Below are positions 41,465 to 49,874 of a stretch of 64,000 nt of DNA, piece after piece; position 1 is the stretch's first letter; each line of letters opens with the position of its first letter. The DNA comes from Streptomyces humidus (GTDB lineage: Bacteria > Actinomycetota > Actinomycetes > Streptomycetales > Streptomycetaceae). The notes under the pieces were generated by a model that searched no databases, was not told the DNA's origin, and worked only from the letters and a program-made list of their open reading frames with translations. Location of the stretch: assembly GCF_014649655.1 (NCBI RefSeq), contig NZ_BMTL01000024.1, positions 62,001 to 126,000 of the forward strand, written 5' to 3'. The position numbers and the translations under genes were made by a program.

Positions 41465-42040
41465 CTACTTGAAGAAGGCGATCCCGTCGTCCGGCATGTC
41501 GTCGGGGAGGGCCTTCGCCCAGCGCTCGACGTCCTCGGGGGTGACGACCTTCTTCAGGTGGGCCGACATGTAGGGGCGCAGCTCGACCTCGGGGGTCTGC
41601 TTCTCGCCGACCCACATGAGGTCGCTCTTGACGTAGCCGTAGAGCCGCTTGCCACCGGTGTACGGGCCCGAGGCGGCCGTGCGCGCCACCGCGTCCGTGA
41701 CCAGGTCGATCTGCGGCTTCTTGTCGGCCAGCTCGCCGTACCAGATCTCGACGACGCCGTCGTCGCGGACCATCGTCACCTCGACCTTGCGGTCGGCGTC
41801 GACCCGCCAGAAGCCCGACTCGGACTCCAGGGGGCGGACCTTGTTGCCGTCCTTGTCCAGGACCCAGGTGTAGGAGCGGTACTCGAGGAAGTCCCGGCCG
41901 TCGTGGCCGAAGGCGACCTCCTGCCCGAAGTTGCACTTCTCCGACCCCGGGAAGTCGTGCACGCCCGCGCCCGCCCAGCTGCCGAGCAGGAAGGCGAGGG
42001 GGACGAGGTCCTTGTGGAGGTCGGACGGAATCTCGATCAT
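41465..42040 (-). CDS. Nitrobindin-family (FABP-like) heme-binding protein
   Basis: 191 aa. Starts MIEIPSDLHKDLVPLAFLLG followed by the signature GSWAGAG (GxWxGxG) of nitrobindins; C-terminal HLKKV carries the candidate heme-ligating His. Ten-stranded beta-barrel proteins of this family bind ferric heme and isomerise peroxynitrite. Just upstream of nur on the same strand. Confidence 0.9.
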   Translation of the reverse strand: MIEIPSDLHKDLVPLAFLLGSWAGAGVHDFPGSEKCNFGQEVAFGHDGRDFLEYRSYTWVLDKDGNKVRPLESESGFWRVDADRKVEVTMVRDDGVVEIWYGELADKKPQIDLVTDAVARTAASGPYTGGKRLYGYVKSDLMWVGEKQTPEVELRPYMSAHLKKVVTPEDVERWAKALPDDMPDDGIAFFK

Positions 42041-42065
42041 GAGTGGCAGTTCCTGGACTGGTAGG

Positions 42066-42164
42066 TCAGCGCTGGCCCTGGTACAGCTTCTTCACGGTCA
42101 GACCGGCGAAGGCGAGGACGCCGACGCAGACCAGGACCAGCAGGGCTTCGAAGAAGATCTCCAC
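42066..42164 (-). CDS. 32-residue single-pass membrane peptide
   Basis: GTG 42164 with GAGGAG 5-8 nt upstream; translation VEIFFEALLVLVCVGVLAFA then GLTVKKLYQGQR. One hydrophobic helix and a basic C-terminus (inside-positive). It is 25 bp upstream of the nitrobindin gene on the same strand. Good RBS and membrane-protein composition support it; function unknown. Confidence 0.65.
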   Translation of the reverse strand: MEIFFEALLVLVCVGVLAFAGLTVKKLYQGQR

Positions 42165-42285
42165 GGGTGCTCCTCGGATGAGCGTGTTGCGGGGTACGTA
42201 CGACTCGGGACACGTACGACAGGGCCGGGCCCCAGCTTACGCGGCCGGGCCCCGGCCCTCCCTGCGAGGTACGCCGTCGCGGGCG

Positions 42286-43203
42286 TCAGCTCAGCAGCTG
42301 GCTCTGCAGGGCCACGGTCTGCTGGAAGGGCACGGCCGCCGCGGCGCCCCTGCGGGACTGCAGGACCAGGGCGACGACGTCGCCCGCCTGCAGATAGGCC
42401 TGGCGCAGCTGCTCCGCGCCGTACGGCTTCGCCTCGTCGTAAGCATTGCGCCTGACGTTCGGGAGGTCGGCGAACGTCGGGTAGCCCTCGTCGAACTCCG
42501 TCTCGGCCGCGCCGCGGGCCGCGTACACGGGTGAGGCGAACGAGGTGAGCGTGTCGTAGACGCGCTGGGCGACCGTCCCCGTGTCGAACTGCATCAGGTA
42601 GACGCCGGTGTGCGTGCCGTCCGCGGTGGTCCAGCCCCGGGCCGCGATGTGCCGCAGGCCGCTGTCGGTGAGCAGCTGTCCGACGTCGCCGCGGTCCTTC
42701 TCCGCCTCGAACACCGTCAGGAAGTCCTTCGTCGCCAGCCAGCCGTCGGCGCCGCGCAGCGCCTTGTCCTCGGTCGAACCCCCGGGAGCGGGCAGGCGCA
42801 GCGCGCGCAGGTCCGCGTAGTGGCCGGCGGCCCAGTTCCTGGTGTCGAACGGGTGCCGGCTGCCGGCGGGCAGCGGAGGCATGGTGATGTCCGGGTAGGC
42901 CCAGCGGCCGTCCGGCTGGGTGGCCAGTCCGGGCAGGTCCGTCCGTTCCATGCGCGTGATTCCGTAGGCCGTGCCCGCTCCGAGCGCGGCGAAGACGGTG
43001 ACGACGGCGGTCCAGCGCAGGACGGCCCGCAGCACGCGGCGGTCCTTGGAGGCGGGAACGGCCTCCGGCGTCGTGTCGGGGGCGGGTCCGGGGATCGGGT
43101 GCGAAGCGGTCCCGGGGACGGGTTCCCGGATCGGCGCCGGGGCTCCCGTCTGTTCCGGCCGGGGCTGCGGGTCCTGCAGCGGTCGGGGGCGCTCGGTGGT
43201 CAT
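42286..43203 (-). CDS. Membrane-anchored protein, third gene of a paralogous operon
   Basis: 305 aa from ATG 43203, overlapping the previous stop (GTATGA). Pro-rich cytoplasmic N-terminus (~60), one TM helix (LRWTAVVTVFAALGAGTAYG), extracellular domain ~220 aa. No known domain. The layout (disordered N-terminus, single TM, external domain) is shared with the two upstream genes, with which it forms an operon. Confidence 0.8.
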   Translation of the reverse strand: MTTERPRPLQDPQPRPEQTGAPAPIREPVPGTASHPIPGPAPDTTPEAVPASKDRRVLRAVLRWTAVVTVFAALGAGTAYGITRMERTDLPGLATQPDGRWAYPDITMPPLPAGSRHPFDTRNWAAGHYADLRALRLPAPGGSTEDKALRGADGWLATKDFLTVFEAEKDRGDVGQLLTDSGLRHIAARGWTTADGTHTGVYLMQFDTGTVAQRVYDTLTSFASPVYAARGAAETEFDEGYPTFADLPNVRRNAYDEAKPYGAEQLRQAYLQAGDVVALVLQSRRGAAAAVPFQQTVALQSQLLS

Positions 43204-44072
43204 ACGGCCTGTCCCGGGTCGTCGATGCGGGCGAGTTGTGCGGCGAAGAACTTGGCGACGAACGTGCCGTCGATCGGGTCGGGGGCCGCCGACGAGACGC
43301 TGACCAGCACATCCCCCACTGCCGCGGTGCACAGCGCCACGCCCAGGTCCTCGGCCTCGCCCTTGGGGCTCAGGGAGCACCGCGCGTCCGGACGACCCTC
43401 GATCCTCGGCCCCTTACGGAAGACGTCCACAGCGGCGAGGAACCCGTTGAAGGCCGTCGCCGAACGGCGCGCGGCGGTCGGGTTCTCCAGTCGGGACAGG
43501 GTGACGTCGAAGACGATCGTGTCCTTGCGGTTGTAGTCCGACCAGGCGACGGCGTAACTGCGCATCGCCATGCCCTTGACGGGCTCCTTGTCGATCAGCT
43601 TCTCCAGCTTCCGGCGCGACGCGCTGGGCAGATCCTTGATCGACTCCTTGCGCAGGGCGGTGGCCTGCGCGCCGCTGAACTCGGCGTCCGAGCCGAACTC
43701 GCGCATGTCCGGGCCGGGTTGGAAGCCGTCGGTGCCGAACGGCACCATCAGGGCGCTCAGTCCCGACCCGGCCGCGGCGCCCTTCCTCGGGCCCTTGCCG
43801 TCGGCCCCGTCCTCGCCCTCGGCGGGCGTCTCCGGGAACTTCCAGGTGGGGCTGCCGTGGCCGCGGTCGGCGCCCCGCACGGTCACGACGGTGCCGCCGA
43901 CGACCGCGCAGGCCAGCAGGACGGAACCCGCCACGGCGGCGATCCGGCCGGTGCGACGGGCCCCGGCCGGTGCGGGCTCCGCGACGGCGTGCCCCGCCCC
44001 GGCCTCGGCGCCGGCCGCCTCGGGGCGCTCGGGGCGCTCGGGGACTTCAGAGGTCTCGGGCGTCTCGCTCAC
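43200..44072 (-). CDS. Membrane-anchored protein, second gene of the operon
   Basis: 290 aa from GTG 44072, overlapping the upstream stop (GTGA). Glu/Pro-rich N-terminus, one TM helix (IAAVAGSVLLACAVVGGTVV), external domain with FDVTLSRLENPTAARRSATA. No recognised family. Both ends overlap neighbours by 4 bp, so stoichiometric translation is likely. Confidence 0.8.
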   Translation of the reverse strand: MSETPETSEVPERPERPEAAGAEAGAGHAVAEPAPAGARRTGRIAAVAGSVLLACAVVGGTVVTVRGADRGHGSPTWKFPETPAEGEDGADGKGPRKGAAAGSGLSALMVPFGTDGFQPGPDMREFGSDAEFSGAQATALRKESIKDLPSASRRKLEKLIDKEPVKGMAMRSYAVAWSDYNRKDTIVFDVTLSRLENPTAARRSATAFNGFLAAVDVFRKGPRIEGRPDARCSLSPKGEAEDLGVALCTAAVGDVLVSVSSAAPDPIDGTFVAKFFAAQLARIDDPGQAV

Positions 44073-44935
44073 AGCTTCCCCACCTGCCGCTCGGCCAGGT
44101 CCATGATCTTCGCCTTCGGAATCGGCTTGCTGTCGTAGACGCGGATCTCCATGCAGACGTCCCCGCGCCAGGCGTACGCCTCGGCCGCGTACAAGGGGAG
44201 GTAACCCGGCTTCCGCTCGGGGGTGTCGTGCACGTACGCCACCCCGTTGCCGTCTCCGGTGCCGGGGATGGGCCAGTCGCGGGTGCCGGGCTCCTTGCCG
44301 GCCCAGTAGCGGCCGTTCTCGGCCCACTCCAACGCCGCCCTCTTGCTCTCCTGGCGGAACTGCACGAGGTTGATCCGCACGCTGTACGTCTCCCCCACCC
44401 GCCACGAAGTCGTCGCCGCACGGCGGAACTCGTCGTCGACGAGGTCGTTGAACGTGGCGGCGGGGTCCTTGTAGTCCCCCGCGTACGCGGACAGGTCCGC
44501 CCAGCCGTCCCTCCCCATCGGAACCCGGCTGTCCTTCGCCCCCGCGGGCCGCGTGATCAGCAGCTTGCGCAGGTCGCCGTCGGTCCTGACCCGGCGGTCC
44601 TGCGCCGCCGACAGCGGCTCGACCTCGCCCTCGGCCTGCTCCACGACGGGCTGCGAGAGCGACGGCAGCGCGGTGGGCGCACGGCCGGCCTGGATCACGT
44701 ATCCGGTGCAGACACCGGCGACGATCCCGAGCAGGGCGGCTCCGGCGATCATCAGCGTCGTACGGCCACGGGGCCGCCGGCCGGCTCCAGAGCCGGTGTC
44801 GGCGGCCGGGTCTGCACCTGTACCTGTGCCCGAGTCCGTGGCGGTGCCTGTACCCGAGTCCGTGGCGGTGCCTGTACCTAAGTCCACGGCGGTGGCGGGT
44901 GGTTCCGTCTCATCGGTCCTTTCCGGACCTTCCAC
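44069..44935 (-). CDS. Membrane-anchored protein, first gene of the operon
   Basis: 288 aa from GTG 44935 (GGGGGATGTT upstream). The N-terminal ~50 residues contain Gly-Thr-Asp-Ser repeats (TATDSGTG twice) encoded by ~30-bp DNA repeats at ~44820-44880. One TM helix (TLMIAGAALLGIVAGVCTGY) precedes an external domain of ~200 aa (RINLVQFRQESKRAALEWAE). No known family. The three gene products probably form one envelope complex. Confidence 0.8.
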   Translation of the reverse strand: MEGPERTDETEPPATAVDLGTGTATDSGTGTATDSGTGTGADPAADTGSGAGRRPRGRTTLMIAGAALLGIVAGVCTGYVIQAGRAPTALPSLSQPVVEQAEGEVEPLSAAQDRRVRTDGDLRKLLITRPAGAKDSRVPMGRDGWADLSAYAGDYKDPAATFNDLVDDEFRRAATTSWRVGETYSVRINLVQFRQESKRAALEWAENGRYWAGKEPGTRDWPIPGTGDGNGVAYVHDTPERKPGYLPLYAAEAYAWRGDVCMEIRVYDSKPIPKAKIMDLAERQVGKL

Positions 44936-45036
44936 AACATCCCCCTCAAAAGCGTGTAGCGCGCATTCGTCGCGCCTTGCACAGGAGACCCATGATCATC
45001 ACCGGCAGTTGCAGGGAGCTTGATTACGATTCGGGC

Positions 45037-45399
45037 ATGACGAAGAAGCTCGTGATCAAGGTGACGGCGGGGGCCGATGCTCCCGAACGGTGCTCGCAGG
45101 CGTTCACGGTGGCGGCGGTGGCCGTGGCCAGCGGGGTCGAGGTGTCGCTGTGGCTCACCGGGGAGTCCGCGTGGTTCGCGCTGCCGGGACGGGCCGCCGA
45201 GTTCGAGCTGCCGCACGCGGCCCCGCTGCCCGACCTGATCGACTCGGTCCTGGCCGGCGGCCGTCTCACCCTGTGCACCCAGTGCGCGGCCCGTCGGGAC
45301 ATCACGGAGAAGGACGTCATCGAGGGGGTGCGGATCGCCGGCGCCCAGGTGTTCGTGCAGGAGGCGCTGGGCGACGGGACGCAGGCGCTCGTGTACTAG
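45037..45399 (+). CDS. DsrE/F-like family protein
   Basis: 120 aa from ATG 45037. DsrE-like Rossmann fold (KLVIKVTAGADAPERCSQAF, GVEVSLWLTGESAWFA) with a Cys pair in LTLCTQCAARRDI. DsrE relatives handle sulfur transfer or act as small regulators. It is near a sulfurtransferase and DUF1416 gene, consistent with a sulfur-related role. Divergent from the membrane-protein operon. Confidence 0.85.
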   Translation: MTKKLVIKVTAGADAPERCSQAFTVAAVAVASGVEVSLWLTGESAWFALPGRAAEFELPHAAPLPDLIDSVLAGGRLTLCTQCAARRDITEKDVIEGVRIAGAQVFVQEALGDGTQALVY

Positions 45400-45453
45400 G
45401 GGCGGGCGGTGCCGGATGCCGGGCGGGACATCGGGGGGCGTCGGGCGGGAGCG

Positions 45454-45726
45454 TCAGGGGCGGTCGCGGGGGCGGCGGTTCTTGCCGTCCAGCTCGTCCC
45501 ACCACTCGTCCGACTCGGGGTCGCCCGAGGGGTCGTCCCACCAGCGGTCGTCGGGGCCGCGCCGGTTGGCGACCATCGCGGCGACCGGCGGGATGATCAT
45601 GGCCACCAGGCACATGCCGACGGCCGCCGGGACCGACCAGATGCGCACGACCGCCCAGGCCAGCACGAAGAGCGCGATGCAGGTGCCCATCATCGCGAAG
45701 TACATGCGCCGTCGGCGGGCCAACAT
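45454..45726 (-). CDS. DUF3099 membrane protein
   Basis: 90 aa from ATG 45726. Two hydrophobic segments (MYFAMMGTCIALFVLAWAVV and VGMCLVAMIIPPVAAMVANR) and an acidic Trp-rich tail (DDRWWDDPSGDPESDEWW). Conserved actinobacterial family of unknown function. Confidence 0.85.
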   Translation of the reverse strand: MLARRRRMYFAMMGTCIALFVLAWAVVRIWSVPAAVGMCLVAMIIPPVAAMVANRRGPDDRWWDDPSGDPESDEWWDELDGKNRRPRDRP

Positions 45727-45817
45727 ACGTCCAGGGTAGGACGGGACACGCGCCGGGACACGGCGAAGGGCCGCGTCCCGGGCGTCCAGCCCGCGGGACA
45801 CGGCCCCTGCCCGGTGC

Positions 45818-46105
45818 TCAGACCGCGATCGCGACCTCGGCGAGACCGCCCTGCTGGGCGACGACCGTACGGTCGGCGGTGCCGCCGGGGACGAGGGCGC
45901 GCACGGTCCAGGTGCCCTCGGCCGCGTAGAAGCGGAACTGTCCGGTTGCGGAGGTGGGGACCTCCGCGGTGAACTCGCCGGTCGAGTCCAGCAGGCGGAC
46001 GTATCCGACCACCGGCTCGCCGTCCCGGGTCACCTGACCCTGGATCGTGGTCTCACCGGGCTTGATCGTCGAGGCGTCCGGGCCGCCGGCCTTCGCTCCA
46101 CACAT
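45818..46105 (-). CDS. DUF1416 protein
   Basis: 95 aa from ATG 46105. Starts MCGAKAGGPD and has a beta-sandwich-like sequence (TIQGQVTRDGEPVVGYVRLL, GQFRFYAAEGTWTVRAL). The family is almost always next to a thiosulfate sulfurtransferase in actinobacteria, as here, 72 bp downstream. Its exact role in sulfur metabolism is not known. Confidence 0.9.
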   Translation of the reverse strand: MCGAKAGGPDASTIKPGETTIQGQVTRDGEPVVGYVRLLDSTGEFTAEVPTSATGQFRFYAAEGTWTVRALVPGGTADRTVVAQQGGLAEVAIAV

Positions 46106-46176
46106 GTGCTTCTCCAGAGATGTCTGACCGGAAGGCCGGTCGGGTTCGCTTCTTGTCCGTCGCCTGGTGGCGCGGG

Positions 46177-47016
46177 TTACTTGTTGGCGCCGAGCTCGAT
46201 CGGGACGCCGACGAGGGAGCCGTACTCGGTCCAGGAGCCGTCGTAGTTCTTGACGTTCTCCACGCCCAGCAGCTCGTGCAGGACGAACCAGGTCAGGGCC
46301 GAGCGCTCGCCGATGCGGCAGTACGCGATGGTGTCCCTGGCCAGGTCGACCTGCTCGTCGACGTAGAGCGCCTTGAGCTCGTCGTCCGACTTGAAGGTGC
46401 CGTCGTCGTTGGCGTTCTTCGACCACGGGATGTTGCGGGCGGACGGGACGTGGCCCGGACGCTGGGACTGCTCCTGCGGCAGGTGCGCGGGAGCGAGCAG
46501 CTTGCCGCTGAACTCGTCGGGCGAGCGGACGTCGACCAGGTTCTGCGAACCGATGGCCGCCAGCACGTCGTCACGGAAGGCGCGGATGGCCTTGTTCTGC
46601 GGCTTGGCCTGGTAGGAGGTCTCGGGGCGCTCGGGCACCTCTTCGACCAGCTCGCGGGCGTCCAGCTCCCACTTCTTGCGGCCGCCGTCGAGAAGCTTGA
46701 CGTTCTCGTGGCCGTACAGCTTGAAGTACCAGTAGGCGTAGGAGGCGAACCAGTTGTTGTTGCCGCCGTAGAGGATCACCAGCGTGTCGTTGGCGATGCC
46801 CTTCGCGGACAGGAGCTTCTCGAAGCCCTCCTGGTCGACGAAGTCACGGCGGACCGGGTCCTGGAGGTCCTGGGTCCAGTCGATCCGGATCGCGTTCCTG
46901 ATGTGGTTCTTCTCGTACGCGGACGTGTCCTCGTCGACCTCGACGATGGCGATGTCGGCGTTGTCGAGGTTGGCCTCGACCCAGTCGGCGTCGACCAGGA
47001 CGTCACTGCGGCTCAT
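46177..47016 (-). CDS. sseA: Thiosulfate sulfurtransferase (two-domain rhodanese)
   Basis: 279 aa. Two rhodanese domains (~8-125 and ~145-275) with the catalytic Cys233 in AYCRIGERSA. Transfers sulfane sulfur from thiosulfate to acceptors. Also annotated as CysA2-type in actinobacteria. Preceded by a Cys-containing leader peptide and an attenuator-like hairpin, so expression probably responds to cysteine supply. Forms an operon with DUF1416. Confidence 0.93.
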   Translation of the reverse strand: MSRSDVLVDADWVEANLDNADIAIVEVDEDTSAYEKNHIRNAIRIDWTQDLQDPVRRDFVDQEGFEKLLSAKGIANDTLVILYGGNNNWFASYAYWYFKLYGHENVKLLDGGRKKWELDARELVEEVPERPETSYQAKPQNKAIRAFRDDVLAAIGSQNLVDVRSPDEFSGKLLAPAHLPQEQSQRPGHVPSARNIPWSKNANDDGTFKSDDELKALYVDEQVDLARDTIAYCRIGERSALTWFVLHELLGVENVKNYDGSWTEYGSLVGVPIELGANK

Positions 47017-47059
47017 GCTCGTTCTCCTCCGGGGCAGTTACGGCGGGGGTGTGCAGACT

Positions 47060-47103
47060 AAAAAGAGGGGTGCGCGGCCGGGGCTCGCCGGCGGGCGGCG
47101 CAC
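47060..47103 (-). terminator. Attenuator-like terminator between leader peptide and sulfurtransferase
   Basis: On the minus strand GTGCGC and GCGCAC (47098-47103 and 47070-47075) enclose an inner GCCGG/CCGGC pairing, followed by CCCTC and a five-T tract (47064-47060). A canonical intrinsic terminator, 44 nt before the sulfurtransferase start and about 55 nt after the leader-peptide stop. A T-tract terminator is unusual in this genome and suits transcription attenuation. Confidence 0.7.
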
Positions 47104-47158
47104 GAATGCCCTCGGCGCGAGGGCTACGGGAGGCGCGGAAGGCCGGCGGGGCTTCCGC

Positions 47159-47242
47159 TCAGAAGGGGCGACAGAGCATGGCGGCGACGCGGCACAGGTC
47201 TACTGCCCGCCGCTTCGTGAGATCCGCCTGTCGCTGCATCAT
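47159..47242 (-). CDS. Cysteine-type leader peptide
   Basis: 27 aa: MMQRQADLTKRRAVDLCR then VAAMLCRPF. It matches the actinobacterial 'putative leader peptide' type with an RR..DLCRVA..LC core, found upstream of sulfur-assimilation genes. Two Cys codons near the end would stall ribosomes when cysteine is scarce. Start ATG 47242 or 47239. Located 143 bp upstream of the sulfurtransferase gene. Confidence 0.85.
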   Translation of the reverse strand: MMQRQADLTKRRAVDLCRVAAMLCRPF

Positions 47243-47285
47243 GTCGTCGATCGTAGGGACGGACAGGCGGCCATGTCACCAGTGC

Positions 47286-47321
47286 TCCGCATGGTGAGAC
47301 AGGATCGTCCGCATAGTGGGA
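47286..47321. promoter_or_regulatory. Paired operator: two TCCGCATRGTGRGA direct repeats
   Basis: TCCGCATGGTGAGA (47286-47299) and TCCGCATAGTGGGA (47308-47321), start-to-start 22 bp (two helical turns), 44-80 bp upstream of the leader peptide. The reverse complement CACYATGCGGA resembles sites I associate with IclR-type NdgR in streptomycetes, which links to sulfur amino-acid genes; unverified. Confidence 0.65.
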
Positions 47322-47328
47322 AACGAGA

Positions 47329-47364
47329 AGCGCCCGGACCGTGCCGACACGGGTTCCGGGCGCT
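47329..47364. terminator. Bidirectional-type stem-loop
   Basis: AGCGCCCGGA (47329-47338) and TCCGGGCGCT (47355-47364), perfect 10-bp arms, with inner CCGTG/CACGG pairing. Lies upstream of the leader-peptide promoter and downstream of the DUF2993 gene at 47442, whose transcripts it should terminate. Confidence 0.8.
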
Positions 47365-47441
47365 GGAGGCCGTCGTCACATCGATCGGACGGACGGCGAT
47401 GTCTCACCTGTCGGACGTCTGGCGTCCACCAGGGATCAGGC

Positions 47442-48179
47442 CTACCCGGCCAGCCTGACGTTCGAACCCTTCACCGAGATCTCCACGCCGTTCTGCGCGG
47501 CGACGACCTTGTCGAGCTTGATCCCGCCGGGCAGGTCGTCGATCTTCTGCTGGAAGTCGGTGATCGAGCGCACCTCGTCCTCGGCGGCCCGCACCCCGCC
47601 GAAGCTGGGCAGCGAGTCGGCGTGCACGCGGACGCTGTCGCCGACGACGGTGACCGTGCTGAGGACGTAGACGGGCTGCGGCAGCCGGTTGCCGAGCACG
47701 GTGGCCTGGACGGCGACCTTGATCTTGCCGTTGCCGCCGTCGGAGAGGCCGATCACCTGGGCGGTGACGCCCTGGATGATCCGCGTCGGCTCGGACTTCG
47801 CGGTCTTCAGCAGCTCGGCGTACGTGATGGACGCGCTGCCGGTGGCGCTGGAGGCGGTGGCGGAGCTGTAGTCGCCCGAGAACTCGACGCCCTTCATGTC
47901 CGCCCGGAGGTCGTCGATGCGGATGGTCCGGCCGCGGGCGCCGGTGGCCGCCTCGTAGCCGTCGATGCCGACCTCGACGTCGTCCAGCGAGCCGCCCACG
48001 ACCTGGGTGAGGAAGGGGAAGCCCTTGATGGACACGTCCGGGGTGACGGCGAGGCCCTCGCGGGACTTGAGCCTGTCGGCGACCTCACCCTCCGCGAAGT
48101 TCACGGCGAGACGGTCCGCGAGCACGAACAGGCCGCCCAGGACCACGACGACGACCAGCAGTATGCGAAGCGCACGCAT
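47442..48179 (-). CDS. DUF2993 (LmeA-like) envelope protein
   Basis: 245 aa from ATG 48179. N-terminal hydrophobic anchor (ALRILLVVVVVLGGLFVLAD), then the DUF2993 beta-rich domain (GKIKVAVQATVLGNRLPQPV). In mycobacteria LmeA is a periplasmic lipid-binding mannosyl lipid maintenance factor. Streptomyces function unknown; probably lipid-binding in the envelope. Confidence 0.88.
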   Translation of the reverse strand: MRALRILLVVVVVLGGLFVLADRLAVNFAEGEVADRLKSREGLAVTPDVSIKGFPFLTQVVGGSLDDVEVGIDGYEAATGARGRTIRIDDLRADMKGVEFSGDYSSATASSATGSASITYAELLKTAKSEPTRIIQGVTAQVIGLSDGGNGKIKVAVQATVLGNRLPQPVYVLSTVTVVGDSVRVHADSLPSFGGVRAAEDEVRSITDFQQKIDDLPGGIKLDKVVAAQNGVEISVKGSNVRLAG

Positions 48180-48406
48180 GCGACAGTTTCCCCCACCCGG
48201 ACGGTCTGGGCCCCTCACGGCGAACGGCCCACGACGGCCGGTCCACGACGACCGGCCGGTTCTCCTCGACAACGGTTCAAGGTAACCCCGCGTGCGTCGG
48301 CCGCCGCGGGATTGTCGATCACCTGTGACAGACCCTCAGGCTCATGCCCGCCGTGACCCGTCCCATGCCGGTCCCATGCCGGTCCTGTGCCGGTCCTGTG
48401 CCGGTC

Positions 48407-49873
48407 CTACGCCAGCGCCCGTCCCAGCACGTACACCGCCGGCGCCGCGGCGGCCAGCGGCAGGGCGACGCCCGCCGTGAAGTGCACGAAACGGGAGGGG
48501 TAGTCGTAGCTCGCGACCCGGTGGCCGATGAGCGCGCAGACCGCCGCGCCCGCGCCGAGCAGCGCTCCCCGCGCGCCCATCCCGGTCATCTGGCCGACCG
48601 CGATGCCCGCGCCCGCCGCGGCGAGCAGCGCCACCACGACGGAGGCCGGGGTGGGCAGCGGCAGCGCACGGGCCAATACGGCGATCGCCACCGCGGCCGC
48701 GCCGACCGTCACCGCAGCCGGCTCGGCGCCGAGGTGCCCGGTGGCCAGCACGGCCAGGGCGGAGGAGGCGACGGTCGCCATCAGCCCGTACATGCGCTCG
48801 TCGGGGTCGGCGTGCGAACGCAGCTGCAGGACGAGGCAGAGCAGGACCCAGGCGCCGAGGGTGCCCAGGATCGCGGCGGGCGCGTGTTCCCGGCCTGCCG
48901 CGAGGAGGACGGCGTCCGAGACCAGCGCGCCGAGGAAGGCGAGCGCGATGCCCTGCCGGGCCGGCCACATGCCGTTCAGCCGGAACCAGCCCGCCGCCGT
49001 GACGGCCTGGAGCGCCACGAGCGGGACGAGGAGGGCGTACGAGCCGATCGCCGCCGTGCCGGACAGCAGCAGGCCGAGGAGCGCGGTGAGCGCGGCGGGC
49101 TGCATGCCCGGCTCGATGATCGGCGAGCGCCCCTCCAGACGGGCCCGCTGGGCGTCCGTGACGCGGGCGTTGCCGGCGAGGGTGGCGGGGCCGTAGGTCG
49201 GGCCGGCGCCGCCCTGGCCGGAGGCGAGGCCCGGAGCGCCTGTCGAAGCGGCGGCCGTCGCGGGAGCGGCGGGCGCGCGGACCTCCTGGCGCGGGGCCGG
49301 GGTCTGCCGGTCGCCGCCCGGGGCCGGGGCCGGGGCGCCGTACGCGGCGTGACCGTGGCCGGGTGCGCCGCCGTGGGCCGGGGTCCCGCCGTACGCGGAG
49401 GATCCGCTGTACGCGGCGGAGTCGCCCTGGGGGGGAGTGGCCCCGTACGCGGCGGAGTCGCCGTACGCGAGGTACGGGTTCCCGTACGCGGGGCCGTCGC
49501 CGCTCTGAGGCGGCAGGTAGGCGGTCCGGGCCGGGTCGGCCGCGGCGACCGGCCGCTGCACGCCGGTCTCCCAGGTCTGGCCCTGCCACTGCTGGGTGTT
49601 CTGCAGGTGGGCGTGCGGGTCGTCGTACCCCTGCTGCTGTCCGGGCCATGCCTGCCGGGCCTGCGGCTCCTGGGCCTGCTGCGGCTGCTGCCGGGCGTGG
49701 GGGTCGTACCCCTCGTCCCGGTACCGGTACCCCTCGGCTGCCTGGTAGCCCTCGTGGCCCGGGTTGCCCTCGTGGCCGGGGTAGCCCTCGTGGCCGGGGT
49801 AGCCCTGATGGCCGGGGTAGCCCTGATGGGGGCGGTCCCCCTGATAAGAGGCGTCGTACGGCTGGTCGGTCAT
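48407..49873 (-). CDS. Multi-pass membrane protein with repetitive hydrophilic N-terminus
   Basis: 488 aa from ATG 49873. Residues 1-~235 are Gly/Tyr/His/Gln/Pro-rich with GYPGHE/GYPGHQ repeats (encoded by 15-18-bp DNA repeats at ~49745-49845). The C-terminal half has about 8-9 hydrophobic segments. No transporter signature recognised. The start is coupled to the MoaD-like gene stop (GGAGGGTGAGATG). Confidence 0.8.
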   Translation of the reverse strand: MTDQPYDASYQGDRPHQGYPGHQGYPGHEGYPGHEGNPGHEGYQAAEGYRYRDEGYDPHARQQPQQAQEPQARQAWPGQQQGYDDPHAHLQNTQQWQGQTWETGVQRPVAAADPARTAYLPPQSGDGPAYGNPYLAYGDSAAYGATPPQGDSAAYSGSSAYGGTPAHGGAPGHGHAAYGAPAPAPGGDRQTPAPRQEVRAPAAPATAAASTGAPGLASGQGGAGPTYGPATLAGNARVTDAQRARLEGRSPIIEPGMQPAALTALLGLLLSGTAAIGSYALLVPLVALQAVTAAGWFRLNGMWPARQGIALAFLGALVSDAVLLAAGREHAPAAILGTLGAWVLLCLVLQLRSHADPDERMYGLMATVASSALAVLATGHLGAEPAAVTVGAAAVAIAVLARALPLPTPASVVVALLAAAGAGIAVGQMTGMGARGALLGAGAAVCALIGHRVASYDYPSRFVHFTAGVALPLAAAAPAVYVLGRALA

Positions 49874-49874
49874 C

